DNA from: Betaproteobacteria bacterium | GTDB lineage: Bacteria; Pseudomonadota; Gammaproteobacteria; Burkholderiales; WYBJ01 | Assembly (NCBI GenBank): GCA_009377585.1 | Contig: WHTS01000010.1 | Location: forward strand, 47,057 to 90,552 | Length of the DNA stretch: 43,496 bases | Reading direction: 5' to 3' | Part shown: positions 28,140 to 36,764 of the stretch, one piece after another | Layout of the letters: each line of letters begins with the position of its first letter | How positions within the stretch are numbered: the stretch's first letter is position 1 | The notes under the pieces: model-generated | What the model was told of the DNA's origin: nothing | Seen by the model: the letters and a program-made list of their open reading frames with translations, nothing else | The model's database searches: none | Translations under genes and position numbers: made by a program

Positions 28140-28562
28140 ATGCCGACGCGACCAAGCCGACGCCTGCAGAGCTTTCCCAATCCGCAACCCGCGCGCGACT
28201 ACCGGGTGCACATGGAAATCCCGGAGTTTACGTGCCTGTGCCCGAAGACCGGGCAACCGGATTTCGCCACGCTCGTGCTCGACTACATCCCCGATCGGCG
28301 CTGTGTCGAGCTGAAGAGCCTGAAGCTCTACATCTGGTCGTATCGCGACCGCGGCGCGTTCCACGAAGCCGTAACCAACCAGATTCTCGACGACCTGGTG
28401 CAGTCGATCGCGCCGCGCTACATGCGCCTCGAAGCGCGCTTCTACGTGCGCGGCGGTATTTTCACCACCATCGTGGCCGAGCATCGCGCCCGCGGCTGGT
28501 CCGCGCCGCCGCCGGTGGCGCTCGATGCCATTTCCCCCCAGCCGAGCGGCCGCGCCGGCTGA
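28140..28562 (+). CDS. queF: NADPH-dependent preQ0 reductase QueF (short form)
   Basis: 140 residues, typical of the short unimodular QueF. It reduces 7-cyano-7-deazaguanine to preQ1 in queuosine synthesis. The motif [15 protein letters not shown] places the nucleophilic cysteine at C34 and the general acid at D41, with the same seven-residue spacing as the Bacillus enzyme; ELKSLKLY is the QueF signature for NADPH and nitrile binding. The ATG has no clear ribosome site but gives the normal N-terminus (LQSFPNP...DYRV). It is divergent from smc and followed after 15 bp by the exported protein gene. No other queuosine genes are in the window. Confidence 0.93.
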   Translation: MPTRPSRRLQSFPNPQPARDYRVHMEIPEFTCLCPKTGQPDFATLVLDYIPDRRCVELKSLKLYIWSYRDRGAFHEAVTNQILDDLVQSIAPRYMRLEARFYVRGGIFTTIVAEHRARGWSAPPPVALDAISPQPSGRAG

Positions 28563-28577
28563 GGCCAGAGGGCCACG

Positions 28578-29366
28578 ATGGCGCTCGAGCGGCAAACGCC
28601 TCGATGGCACTTCGTCCTCGCGGCTGCTAGCGTGCGTCGGCTGGCCGTGCTCGGCGTCGTGCTTGCCGGCGTTGCGAGCGCAACGACGAGCGCCGCCGAG
28701 CGCGTTGCCGCCCGCATCGGCGTGGAGGAGATCCGCTGCGAGGATTTGCACGCGACCGACGCCCGGACATGCGCGGCCGAGCTGCTGCGCGAGATTCGAG
28801 ACCGAGCCGGGCACCGTTTCGTCGCCACGCAGGGATTGCAGGCAACGGCGGACGAGATCGAAGCGGTGCGCGCCCACGAGCGCGCCTTCGCCCGGCACGA
28901 TCGGGCGCAACGCGCGCAAAAGCTGGCGGAGCTCGAAGCCCGGCTGGTTCACATGGGCGCCGAAATGAGCGCTGCCGAGCATGAGCGCCTGGTCGAGTTC
29001 CGCGCGGTCTTGCGGCGGCTGGCCGCGTACGAGGCCGATGTGGCGCGCGGCGCGCTAGCGCCGCCGGAACTTTCGACGGCGACCGTCGCGCACTGGATCG
29101 AACAGGCAAAACTCGACGCCGCCCTGTACCGCCGCTACGGCGGATCCGTCGGCCTGAAAGCAGCCGGCGCTTACGCCCATTCCGCGCGCGCCGAGTTGGT
29201 GGCCGACTACATGCGCCACGAAAACATCGAAGTGCCCGATCCGGAAGTCGAGCGCCACCTGCTGGCGGCGCTGTGGGCACCGCCGTCCATCGTTTATCGC
29301 GGGGCCACGCCGGATTTCACGCCGTTCTGGATGCGCCCGCTCGTTCCTTCGTACGTCGGGCCGTGA
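28578..29366 (+). CDS. Exported protein of unknown function, weakly SurA-N-like
   Basis: 262 residues, not confidently recognised. An N-terminal signal or anchor (residues about 18-40, VRRLAVLGVVLAGVASATTSAA) is followed by ARIGVEEIRCEDL, which resembles the start of SurA/parvulin N-terminal domains, and a charged helical stretch (about 85-150) rich in Arg, Glu and Ala. No PPIase domain follows. Two cysteines in IRCEDLHATDARTC could form a disulfide in the periplasm. AGAGGG lies before the ATG. It follows queF by 15 bp and is probably co-transcribed. A chaperone-like or hypothetical periplasmic role is only a guess. Confidence 0.6.
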   Translation: MALERQTPRWHFVLAAASVRRLAVLGVVLAGVASATTSAAERVAARIGVEEIRCEDLHATDARTCAAELLREIRDRAGHRFVATQGLQATADEIEAVRAHERAFARHDRAQRAQKLAELEARLVHMGAEMSAAEHERLVEFRAVLRRLAAYEADVARGALAPPELSTATVAHWIEQAKLDAALYRRYGGSVGLKAAGAYAHSARAELVADYMRHENIEVPDPEVERHLLAALWAPPSIVYRGATPDFTPFWMRPLVPSYVGP

Positions 29367-29420
29367 CGCCCGAGCCGGGCGCCGCCACGTCGATTCCCGC
29401 ACGCCGCGCATGGCGGCCCA

Positions 29421-29426
29421 TATAAT
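29421..29426 (+). promoter_or_regulatory. Likely -10 box (TATAAT) for the dapC-dapD operon
   Basis: A consensus TATAAT lies 30 bp before the dapC GTG, implying a short leader. The -35 region is GC-rich with no good match. It lies in the 90-bp gap after the exported protein gene. Confidence 0.45.
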
Positions 29427-29456
29427 CGCGCCATCTCCCGCCTCGGCCGAGCGCAC

Positions 29457-30671
29457 GTGAATCCCAGCCTGAACGATCTGCAGCCCTATGCGTTCCAGCG
29501 TCTCAACGACCTGCTCAAGGGGGTGCAACCCAATAGCGGCTTAAGCCCGATCCGGCTCTACATCGGCGAGCCGAAGCATCCGACACCACAATTCATCCGC
29601 GACGCCCTGAGCGCAGGGCTCGACGGGCTCGCGCTCTATCCCAGCACCCTGGGCGAATCGAGCCTGCGCAAGGTAATCGCTGGCTGGATGGAGAAGCGCT
29701 ACGGGTTGCCCGGCGTCGACTACCGGACGCAAATCATCCCGGTGAACGGCAGCCGCGAAGCCCTGTTCGGTCTCGCGCAGGCGGTGGTGGACCGGACGCG
29801 GCCCGATCCGGTGGTGGTAATGCCCAATCCCTTCTACCAGATCTACGAAGGCGCGGCGCTTCTCGCCGGCGCGCGGCCCGAGTTCTTCAACACCACCGCC
29901 GAGGGCGGCTTCGCCACCGCCGAAGGCGCCTTCGCATTGAACCCGGGCCAGATCTCCGATTCAGTGTGGGCGCGCACGCAGCTCACATACGTCTGCTCTC
30001 CGGGCAATCCGACCGGCGCAGTCATGACGCTGGCAGACTGGCGGCAATTATTCCGGCTCTCCGACCGCTACGGCTTCGTGATCGCATCCGACGAGTGTTA
30101 TTCGGAGATCTATTTCGACGAGGGCTCGGCGCCGCTCGGCGGCATGCAGGCCGCGCGCGCACTGGGCCGGGACGGCTTTCCGCGCCTGGTGATGCTCTCC
30201 AGTCTCTCCAAGCGCTCCAATTCGCCCGGGCTGCGCTCGGGATTCGTCGCGGGCGATGCGGCGGTGCTCAAGCCTTATCTGCTCTATCGCACCTACCAGG
30301 GTGGCGCCATGCCGCCGGCCAATTTCGCCGCGAGCCTGGCCGCCTGGCAGGACGAGGCGCACGTGGTCGAGAACCGGCGCCTGTACAAGGAAAAGTTCGA
30401 TGCGGTGCTCGAGGTGCTGGGCGACGCGGTTCCGGCCCGGCGTCCGCAGGCCGCCTTCTACCTGTGGCTGCCCACGCCGATCGCCGATACCGAGTTCGCC
30501 CGCCGCTTCCATGCCGAATACAATGTCAGCGTTCTGCCGGGGAGCTATCTCGCACGCACGGCGCGAGGCGTGAATCCAGGGGAGAATTACGTTCGCATCG
30601 CGCTCGTGGCATCCACCGCGGAGTGCGTCGAGGCTGCGCAGCGGCTGCGCGATTTCTATAAAGGCCTGTAG
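29457..30671 (+). CDS. dapC: Succinyldiaminopimelate transaminase
   Basis: 404 residues of the class I/II PLP aminotransferases. It converts N-succinyl-2-amino-6-ketopimelate to N-succinyl-LL-diaminopimelate in lysine and peptidoglycan synthesis. Motifs are YPSTLGESSLR, VNGSREALFGLAQAV, SPGNPTGAV, SDECYSEIYFD (PLP nitrogen Asp region) and SSLSKRSNSPGLRSG with K252 as the PLP lysine. The start is GTG. dapD follows after six bases, which supports the pathway assignment over a generic aminotransferase. Confidence 0.9.
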   Translation: MNPSLNDLQPYAFQRLNDLLKGVQPNSGLSPIRLYIGEPKHPTPQFIRDALSAGLDGLALYPSTLGESSLRKVIAGWMEKRYGLPGVDYRTQIIPVNGSREALFGLAQAVVDRTRPDPVVVMPNPFYQIYEGAALLAGARPEFFNTTAEGGFATAEGAFALNPGQISDSVWARTQLTYVCSPGNPTGAVMTLADWRQLFRLSDRYGFVIASDECYSEIYFDEGSAPLGGMQAARALGRDGFPRLVMLSSLSKRSNSPGLRSGFVAGDAAVLKPYLLYRTYQGGAMPPANFAASLAAWQDEAHVVENRRLYKEKFDAVLEVLGDAVPARRPQAAFYLWLPTPIADTEFARRFHAEYNVSVLPGSYLARTARGVNPGENYVRIALVASTAECVEAAQRLRDFYKGL

Positions 30672-30677
30672 CCCGCC

Positions 30678-31499
30678 ATGGACGACTTGCAGCGCACGAT
30701 CGAAGACGCCTTCGAGCAACGAACCACGATTTCCCCGGCCAGCGCCCCCGCCGCGGTCCGCGATGCGGTCGCCACGGTGATCGAGGGCCTCGATCGCGGC
30801 GAGCTGCGGGTCGCGGAGAAGTCGGGCGAAGACTGGGTCACGCATCAGTGGATCAAGAAGGCGGTATTGCTTTCCTTCCGCCTCGAGGACAACGTGCTGA
30901 CCGAAGGCGCTGGCACGCGCTATTACGACAAGGTGCCGTCGAAGTTTGCGCAGTACACGGCCGAACGCTTCTCGGTCGAGGGATTTCGCGTCGTGCCGCC
31001 GGCAACCGCGCGCCGCGGCGCGTATGTCGCGCGCAACGTGGTGCTCATGCCCTCCTACGTCAACATTGGCGCCTATGTCGATGAAGGCACCATGGTCGAT
31101 ACCTGGGCCACCGTCGGCTCGTGCGCGCAGATCGGGCGCAACGTGCACCTGTCGGGCGGCGTCGGAATCGGCGGGGTGCTGGAGCCGTTGCAGGCCAATC
31201 CGACCATCATCGAGGACGACTGCTTCATCGGCGCCCGCTCCGAGATCGTCGAAGGCGTGGTGGTCGGCGCCGGCAGCGTCATCTCCATGGGCGTTTTCAT
31301 CGGCCAAAGCACCCGCATCTACCATCGCGACAGCGGCGAGGTGAGCTACGGCAGGATCCCGCTCGGGTCGGTGGTCGTTCCCGGGTCGCTGCCCTCGGCC
31401 GACGGCAAGTATTCCTTGTACTGCGCAGTCATCGTCAAGCAGGTGGACGCCAAGACCCGCGCCAAGACGAGCATCAACGAGCTTCTGCGCGGCGATTGA
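30678..31499 (+). CDS. dapD: Tetrahydrodipicolinate N-succinyltransferase
   Basis: 273 residues, full length. It succinylates tetrahydrodipicolinate with succinyl-CoA, the step before dapC. The left-handed beta-helix is built from hexapeptide turns such as [40 protein letters not shown] and [17 protein letters not shown]; the C-terminal strand [25 protein letters not shown] matches the family. It starts six bases after dapC and is clearly co-transcribed. Confidence 0.95.
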   Translation: MDDLQRTIEDAFEQRTTISPASAPAAVRDAVATVIEGLDRGELRVAEKSGEDWVTHQWIKKAVLLSFRLEDNVLTEGAGTRYYDKVPSKFAQYTAERFSVEGFRVVPPATARRGAYVARNVVLMPSYVNIGAYVDEGTMVDTWATVGSCAQIGRNVHLSGGVGIGGVLEPLQANPTIIEDDCFIGARSEIVEGVVVGAGSVISMGVFIGQSTRIYHRDSGEVSYGRIPLGSVVVPGSLPSADGKYSLYCAVIVKQVDAKTRAKTSINELLRGD

Positions 31500-31624
31500 G
31501 CGCTTGCCCCGCGCCGGCGCCGCCGCCAGGGCGGGCCTGCGCGGGCGGGCCCGGGCTTCAGTCGCCACGGTCGAGGCCGTTACTGGAGGTTGTCTTGGAA
31601 CAGCCGGGAAATCGGGAGAACGGC

Positions 31625-32752
31625 ATGGTACTCACGCCTTTGTTCAAGCTCATGGCCGAAAAGCAGGCCTCGGACATGTTCTTCACGGCCGGCTCGCCGA
31701 TCCAGATCAAGATCCAGGGTGAGGTGATGCCGATCAACGCCCAGGTCCTGGACCCCGCGGCCGTGCAGAAGTTGGCCTACGAATGCATGACCCCGGAGCA
31801 GATCAAGATCTTCGAAGCCGAGCTCGAGATCAATTTCTCCCTGATCGAGTCGGGCGTGGGCAGTTTCCGCGTGAACGCGTTCCGTCAACGCGGCGCCGTG
31901 GCGATGGTCATCCGTCATATCAAGGTCGCGATTCCGTCCATCGAGGAACTGCGCCTGCCGCCGGTGCTCAAGGACGTGGTGATGGAAAAGCGCGGCCTCA
32001 TCATGGTGGTCGGCTCCACCGGTTCGGGAAAATCCAGCACGCTGGCGGCGATGATCAATCATCGCAACCAGTCCAAGTCAGGACACATCCTCACCATCGA
32101 GGATCCGATCGAGTTCATGTATCGGCACGCCAAGAGCATCGTCAATCAGCGCGAGGTGGGAATCGATACCCGTTCCTATTCCAACGCGCTGGTCAACGCG
32201 ATGCGAGAGGCGCCGGACGTGATCCTGATCGGCGAGTGCCGCGACCGCGAGACCTTCCAGGCTGCACTCGCCTATGCGCAGACCGGCCACCTGTGCCTCA
32301 CCACTGTGCACGCGAACAACAGCTACTACGCGCTCAACCGCGTCATCAATTTCTTTCCGCACGATGCCCGCAACAGCCTGCTGATGGACCTGGCGGTAAG
32401 CCTGCGCGCGATCGTTTCGCAGCGCCTGGTGCGCGACCTGCAGGGCAAGCTCTGCCCGGCGGCGGAAATCCTGATGAACACCAAGCACATCCAGGAGCTC
32501 ATCAAGAGCAGCGAGATCGATCAGATCAAGGACGCGATGGAGCAAAGCCTGGCGCCTGGGTCTCAGACTTTCGAGCAATCGCTGTACGGGCTCTACACCC
32601 AGGGCGTCATTGCGCTCGATGAAGCGCTTGCACACGCCGATTCGGCCACGAACCTGTCCTGGCTCATCGACAATGCAAAGGGAACGAGCCCCGAATCCAG
32701 CCGCAAGACAGCGCAGGCGGACGACCTGTCCAGCATCCGGCTCAACATCTAG
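31625..32752 (+). CDS. pilU: Type IV pilus retraction ATPase, PilU-like
   Basis: 375 residues. It is an accessory retraction motor of type IV pili at the inner membrane. Motifs are Walker A GSTGSGKSS, Asp box HILTIEDPIEFMY, Walker B DVILIGECRDRET and His box GHLCLTTVHANN. The C-terminal part (LYGLYTQGVIALDEALAHADSATNL) matches PilU more closely than PilT. An ATG start with GGGAG is taken; an in-frame TTG at 31595 with a stronger GGAGG five bases upstream would add ten residues. It sits between dapD and prmB with no pilus genes nearby. Confidence 0.85.
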   Translation: MVLTPLFKLMAEKQASDMFFTAGSPIQIKIQGEVMPINAQVLDPAAVQKLAYECMTPEQIKIFEAELEINFSLIESGVGSFRVNAFRQRGAVAMVIRHIKVAIPSIEELRLPPVLKDVVMEKRGLIMVVGSTGSGKSSTLAAMINHRNQSKSGHILTIEDPIEFMYRHAKSIVNQREVGIDTRSYSNALVNAMREAPDVILIGECRDRETFQAALAYAQTGHLCLTTVHANNSYYALNRVINFFPHDARNSLLMDLAVSLRAIVSQRLVRDLQGKLCPAAEILMNTKHIQELIKSSEIDQIKDAMEQSLAPGSQTFEQSLYGLYTQGVIALDEALAHADSATNLSWLIDNAKGTSPESSRKTAQADDLSSIRLNI

Positions 32753-32792
32753 CCCGGATCCCCCGTCAGCCGACGCCATCCGCAGGCGCCCG

Positions 32793-33740
32793 ATGCAAGA
32801 CCGGCTCGGTGCGGTGCGCCTGGAAGACGAGTACAAGGAAGCGGCTGCGCGCTTGCGCACGGTGCGCGACCTGGTCCGCTTCGGTGTCTCGCGCTTCAAC
32901 GAAGCCCGACTTTCCTACGGTCACGGCACCGACAACGCGCTCGATGAAGCGTTCTACCTGGTGCGCCACGCCCTGCACTTGGCGCCCGCTCAGGCCGAAT
33001 CGTTTCTCGACGCGCGCCTCGCGCGCAGCGAAGTCCGAGCCGTTGTCGGTCTGCTGCAGCGAAGAGTGCGCGAGCGCCTCCCCGCCGCCTATCTGACGCA
33101 CGAGGCGTGGATCGGCCCGCATCGCTTCCGCGTCGACGCGCGCGCGATCGTTCCGCGCTCCTACATCGGCCATTGGCTGCTGGGCGAGCTGTCGCCCTGG
33201 ATCGAGCAACCGGAGCGCGTCGGGCAGGTGCTGGAGCTCTGCACCGGATCGGGCTGCCTGGCGGTGCTGGCCGCGCTTGCCTTGCCGCACGCGCACATCG
33301 ATGCGCTGGACGTGTCGGCCGAGGCGCTGGAGGTAGCGCGGGACAACGTCGGCGACTACGGATTGAACGAGCGCATCGAGCTCATCCAGGGCGATCTGTT
33401 CGCGCCCATCAAGCGGCGTCGTTATGAGCTCATCATCGCCAATCCGCCCTACGTGCGCTCGGCGGTCATGTCGCAGCTGCCGCCCGAGTACCGCCACGAG
33501 CCGGCGCTGGCATTGGCGGGCGGCGACGACGGGCTGGATGTCGTGCGGCGCATTCTGGCCGCAGCACGCGCGCATCTGCGCCCGCATGGGCTGCTCGTCA
33601 TGGAGGTGGGCCATGCCCGGCCCGCTGTCGAAGCGGCCTATCCCCGCACGGCCTTCACCTGGATCGAGCTGGACGGCGTGGACGATGCGGTCTTCGTGTT
33701 GAATCGCCCGCAGTTGCCTGCGGCGCGCGCGGGCGGCTGA
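32793..33740 (+). CDS. prmB: 50S ribosomal protein L3 N5-glutamine methyltransferase
   Basis: 315 residues of the HemK/PrmB family. It methylates a glutamine of ribosomal protein L3 using S-adenosylmethionine. Motifs are VPRSYIGHWL, the SAM site VLELCTGSGCLAVLAALALP, DALDVSAEALEVARDN and the substrate-glutamine motif IIANPPYVRS. The N-terminal helical domain (TVRDLVRFGVSRFNEA) is of the PrmB, not PrmC, type. The start is the ATG after GCAGG. The last 86 bases overlap the convergent rluB. Confidence 0.9.
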   Translation: MQDRLGAVRLEDEYKEAAARLRTVRDLVRFGVSRFNEARLSYGHGTDNALDEAFYLVRHALHLAPAQAESFLDARLARSEVRAVVGLLQRRVRERLPAAYLTHEAWIGPHRFRVDARAIVPRSYIGHWLLGELSPWIEQPERVGQVLELCTGSGCLAVLAALALPHAHIDALDVSAEALEVARDNVGDYGLNERIELIQGDLFAPIKRRRYELIIANPPYVRSAVMSQLPPEYRHEPALALAGGDDGLDVVRRILAAARAHLRPHGLLVMEVGHARPAVEAAYPRTAFTWIELDGVDDAVFVLNRPQLPAARAGG

Positions 33741-34815
33741 AGCGCTGCGCCGGCCGTTTTCCTGCAGGCTGCGGCGTCGGGCTCGATGGCTTGGGCTCGA
33801 GCTGCTGCAGGGCGCGTTCGACTTCCTGCGCATCGAGCCGCAGCCAGTGACCGCGTTTGAGTCGCGGCGGCAGCTCGAACGGACCGAAGCGCGTGCGCAT
33901 GAGGCGGCTCACGGTGATTCCGGCTGCCGCGAACATCCGCCGCACCAACCGATTGCGTCCTTCGCGCACGCGCACGCGATACCAGCGGTTGGTGCCCTCG
34001 CCGCCCTGCGGCTCCAGCAGCTCGAACCGGGCCGGACCGTCATCGAGCGCGATGCCGCTGCGAAAGCTTCGTATCTGCTCGGGCGTGAGGCTGCCGACGA
34101 TGCGCACGGCGTAGTCGCGCGGCTGCTGAAAACGCGGGTGCGTCAGGTGATTGGCCAGCTCGCCGGAATCGGTGAATAGCAGCAGGCCACAGGTGTTGAA
34201 GTCGAGCCGTCCGACCGCGAGCCAGCGGCCGCGCTGAACGACGGGAACGCGATCGAACACGCTCGGCCGTCCTTCGGGATCGCGCCGGGATACGATCTCG
34301 CCCTCGGGCTTGTGATAGAGCACGACGCGCGTCTCGCGCGCCTGGCGCGCGAGACGCGCGAGACGTCTTTGCGCCAGCGGTTCGCCGGCCACCACGATCC
34401 GGTCTGCGGGTCCGACACGCAGACCGAGCTGCGCTACCCGGCCGTTAACCATAACCTGACCTGATTGAATGAGCTCTTCCATCGCCCGCCGCGATCCGAG
34501 GCCCGCCTCGGCGAGCCGCTTCTGCAATTTGCTGGTGGGCGTCTCCTGGCTCGGATGAATACCGCGTGCTGCCGCCGCGAGCCCAGGGCGATGTCCCTGT
34601 CCCGGCCGGCTGCCTGCCGGTGCCGGACCCCGGGGCCGGAAGCGCGCCCGAGCCTGACCCGGTCCAGCGGCTTCGCCTGGTTCGTAAGCTGCGGCGCGGC
34701 TCCTTGCCCTGGGGCCGCCCGGGCCGCGCGGAGCATCGGGGCTGCGCTTGGCGGGCCTGCGGAATGGCCGCTTGGACGGCCTGGTCAATGGCCGCTTGGC
34801 GTTGCGTGAAGACAT
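33655..34815 (-). CDS. rluB: 23S rRNA pseudouridine synthase, RluB/RsuA family
   Basis: 386 residues. It isomerises a specific uridine in 23S rRNA. A basic Arg/Pro/Gly-rich N-terminal tail (residues 1-93) precedes an S4 domain (SKLQKRLAEAGLGSRRAMEE...GQVMVNGRV) and the catalytic domain with VGRLDFNTCGLLLFTDSGE, where D205 is the expected nucleophile; then RFQQPRDYAV and VREGRNRLVRRMFAA. A second basic tail at the C-terminus lies opposite the prmB 3' end. No ribosome site is clear at the ATG, so the start is uncertain. RluB is favoured over RsuA by the RNRLVRRM segment and the tails. Confidence 0.87.
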   Translation of the reverse strand: MSSRNAKRPLTRPSKRPFRRPAKRSPDAPRGPGGPRARSRAAAYEPGEAAGPGQARARFRPRGPAPAGSRPGQGHRPGLAAAARGIHPSQETPTSKLQKRLAEAGLGSRRAMEELIQSGQVMVNGRVAQLGLRVGPADRIVVAGEPLAQRRLARLARQARETRVVLYHKPEGEIVSRRDPEGRPSVFDRVPVVQRGRWLAVGRLDFNTCGLLLFTDSGELANHLTHPRFQQPRDYAVRIVGSLTPEQIRSFRSGIALDDGPARFELLEPQGGEGTNRWYRVRVREGRNRLVRRMFAAAGITVSRLMRTRFGPFELPPRLKRGHWLRLDAQEVERALQQLEPKPSSPTPQPAGKRPAQRFSRPRAPQATAGDSTRRPHRPRRPARSR

Positions 34816-34942
34816 GAATGGAGGCGAGCCCAAGGGCGGAGATGCAACCGCGGCGCTTTGCCTTCGGCCGTGCAGCTCGTGGCGGGGGTGGAGGGGTACG
34901 GCGGAGAATACCAGATCGAGGCGCCTGCCCCGCCCAGACCCT

Positions 34943-34991
34943 TTGCCTGATCCTTGGGCGATTGTTGCCTGATCCTTGGGCGATTCTTGCC
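34943..34991. repeat. 22-bp tandem repeat, about 2.3 units
   Basis: Units beginning TTGCCTGATCCTTGGGCGATT start at 34943 and 34965, followed by a partial third. It lies in the 240-bp gap between rluB and btuF. The remainder of that gap shows no gene, promoter or terminator that I can support. Confidence 0.8.
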
Positions 34992-35055
34992 GGGCCTTAC
35001 CCAAGCCCCTTCCCCAAGCCGACAATGCAGAATGCACAATAGCTTCCGATTCCCG

Positions 35056-35970
35056 CTATCTCGTGGCGCTGCCTGCTCTTGCGGCACGCATGTGCCGGCA
35101 CAAGAGCTCGATCCCTTGCAGGATGCGTGGGGTCGCCCGGTGCAGCGAGCTCGGGTCGACCGTGAAGAGGCGGCCCGACCCGACCGCACGCAGCGTCGTC
35201 CACCGCCGCCAACCGGCCAGCGCGTCCGGCCCGTCCGGGATAGCGGCGGCCACGATCGCATCCGGATCGGCCAGCAATACCGCCTCGCGGCTCGGCCGCG
35301 GCAGCCAGTGACGGTTTGAGGCGAAGACGTTCACCGCCCCGCAAACGCGCAGCGCATCGGCGATGACGTGCCCGCTGCTGATGGTCAGCAGCGGTCGATC
35401 CGCCACCTGGTAGAACACCCGCACCGGAGGTTCACCACCATGCGCGGCCCGGATACGAGCGAGATCGCGGCGAAAAGCCGCAGCGCGAGCTTGCGCCAGC
35501 GCCGATGTGCCAGCCAGAACGCCCAGGCGCTCGATGGTGCTCGCAATGGCATCGAGATCCTGCGGCTCGTTCTGGAACACAGCCAGGCCGAGCGCGCGCA
35601 GCCGTGCCAGCTGCCGTTGCGGGCTCCCGCTGGTCCATGCCACGACCAGATCGGGCCGCAGCGCGACGATCCGTTCCAGATCGAGCGCGTGCGCATCGCC
35701 GATGCGAGGGATGGACCTTGCTGCCGGCGGATGGTCGCTGTAGGCAGCCGCCCCGACGATCGCGCCGCCCGCGCCCGCCTCGAACAGCAGCTCGGTCAAA
35801 TGCGGCGCCAGGGCGACGATACGTCGCGCCGGCTGCTCGAGGCGCACGCTTCGACCGCTGTCGTCGATCGCTGCGACGGCGGCGGCGACCCCTGTCTCGA
35901 TTAACGACAGCGCGAGAAGCGGCAGCGTACCCAGCACGACAAACCGGGCCAATCGTCGCGCAGCGATCAT
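35056..35970 (-). CDS. btuF: Periplasmic cobalamin-binding protein BtuF
   Basis: 304 residues. A signal peptide (residues 1 to about 30, with a hydrophobic run VVLGTLPLLALSLI) is followed by a helical-backbone metal/cobalamin-receptor fold: RIVALAPHLTELLFEAGAGG, VGAAAYSDHPPAAR, IGDAHALDLERIVALRPDLVVAW. It delivers vitamin B12 to the BtuCD importer. The start overlaps the btuD stop (ATGA). It is the last gene of btuB-btuC-btuD-btuF, under the riboswitch. Confidence 0.88.
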   Translation of the reverse strand: MIAARRLARFVVLGTLPLLALSLIETGVAAAVAAIDDSGRSVRLEQPARRIVALAPHLTELLFEAGAGGAIVGAAAYSDHPPAARSIPRIGDAHALDLERIVALRPDLVVAWTSGSPQRQLARLRALGLAVFQNEPQDLDAIASTIERLGVLAGTSALAQARAAAFRRDLARIRAAHGGEPPVRVFYQVADRPLLTISSGHVIADALRVCGAVNVFASNRHWLPRPSREAVLLADPDAIVAAAIPDGPDALAGWRRWTTLRAVGSGRLFTVDPSSLHRATPRILQGIELLCRHMRAARAGSATR

Positions 35971-36764
35971 GACCATCGCGGCACGAAACCGGACGCATGC
36001 GTCGAGTGCGCCCATGCCAACGGAAAGCCGAACAGGTGCGACAGTCGATCCGCATCGAGCACGCTGCGCGCCACCCCGCAGCTGGCGCCTCCCTGCCCGT
36101 CCAATAACAGCGCGTGTGTGGCGAAGCGCACAGCCAGGTTGCAATCGTGGGTTGCGAACACGAGGGTGCGGCCTCTCTCGCGCGCGAGCGAAGACAAGTG
36201 CTCGAACATGGCCGCCTGATGCGCGAGATCCAGGTGAGCGGTCGGCTCGTCGAGCAGGAACAGCTCCGGGTCCTGAGCCAACAGCGTCGCCAGCGCAACG
36301 CGTTGCCGCTCTCCGCCCGAAAGCGTGAGCACGTCGCGCTCGGCGAACCCGCTCAGATCGACCCGCGCCAGTGCATCGGTCGCACGCCGCAGATCGTCCT
36401 CGCTTTCCCAGCCGAAGCGGCCGATGTGCGGATGGCGTCCGACCAGCACGGTTTCGAGCACGCCGGCGCTGAACGCGTCGCTATGTTCCTGCAGCAGCAA
36501 GCCCCGCACGCGCGCGGCTGCACGCGGATTCCATTGCGCCCACGGGGTGCCGAAGAGCGCGACCGAACCGGCATCGGGTGCGCGCAGTCCCGCCAGGGTA
36601 TGGAGCAGTGTGGACTTGCCGCTGCCGTTGGGACCGAGCAGGCACCAGCGCTCGCCGCTCCCAATATTCAGGCTCAGACTCTCGATCAGGATCCGAGCGC
36701 CAGCGCGCACGCGCAGTTCGTGCATGGCGAGCGCAACGGTCGTTTGGATGCCGTGCGGATTCAT
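35967..36764 (-). CDS. btuD: Cobalamin ABC transporter ATPase BtuD
   Basis: 265 residues. It is the cytoplasmic ATPase of the vitamin B12 importer. Motifs are Walker A LLGPNGSGKSTLLHTL, Q-loop LLLQEHSD, signature LSGGERQRVALA, Walker B LFLLDEPTAHLD and the H-loop FATHD. The FecE-like fold alone would allow a siderophore system, but the btuB receptor and cobalamin riboswitch in the same operon support B12. The ATG overlaps the btuC stop (ATGA) and its own stop overlaps btuF. Confidence 0.88.
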   Translation of the reverse strand: MNPHGIQTTVALAMHELRVRAGARILIESLSLNIGSGERWCLLGPNGSGKSTLLHTLAGLRAPDAGSVALFGTPWAQWNPRAAARVRGLLLQEHSDAFSAGVLETVLVGRHPHIGRFGWESEDDLRRATDALARVDLSGFAERDVLTLSGGERQRVALATLLAQDPELFLLDEPTAHLDLAHQAAMFEHLSSLARERGRTLVFATHDCNLAVRFATHALLLDGQGGASCGVARSVLDADRLSHLFGFPLAWAHSTHASGFVPRWS

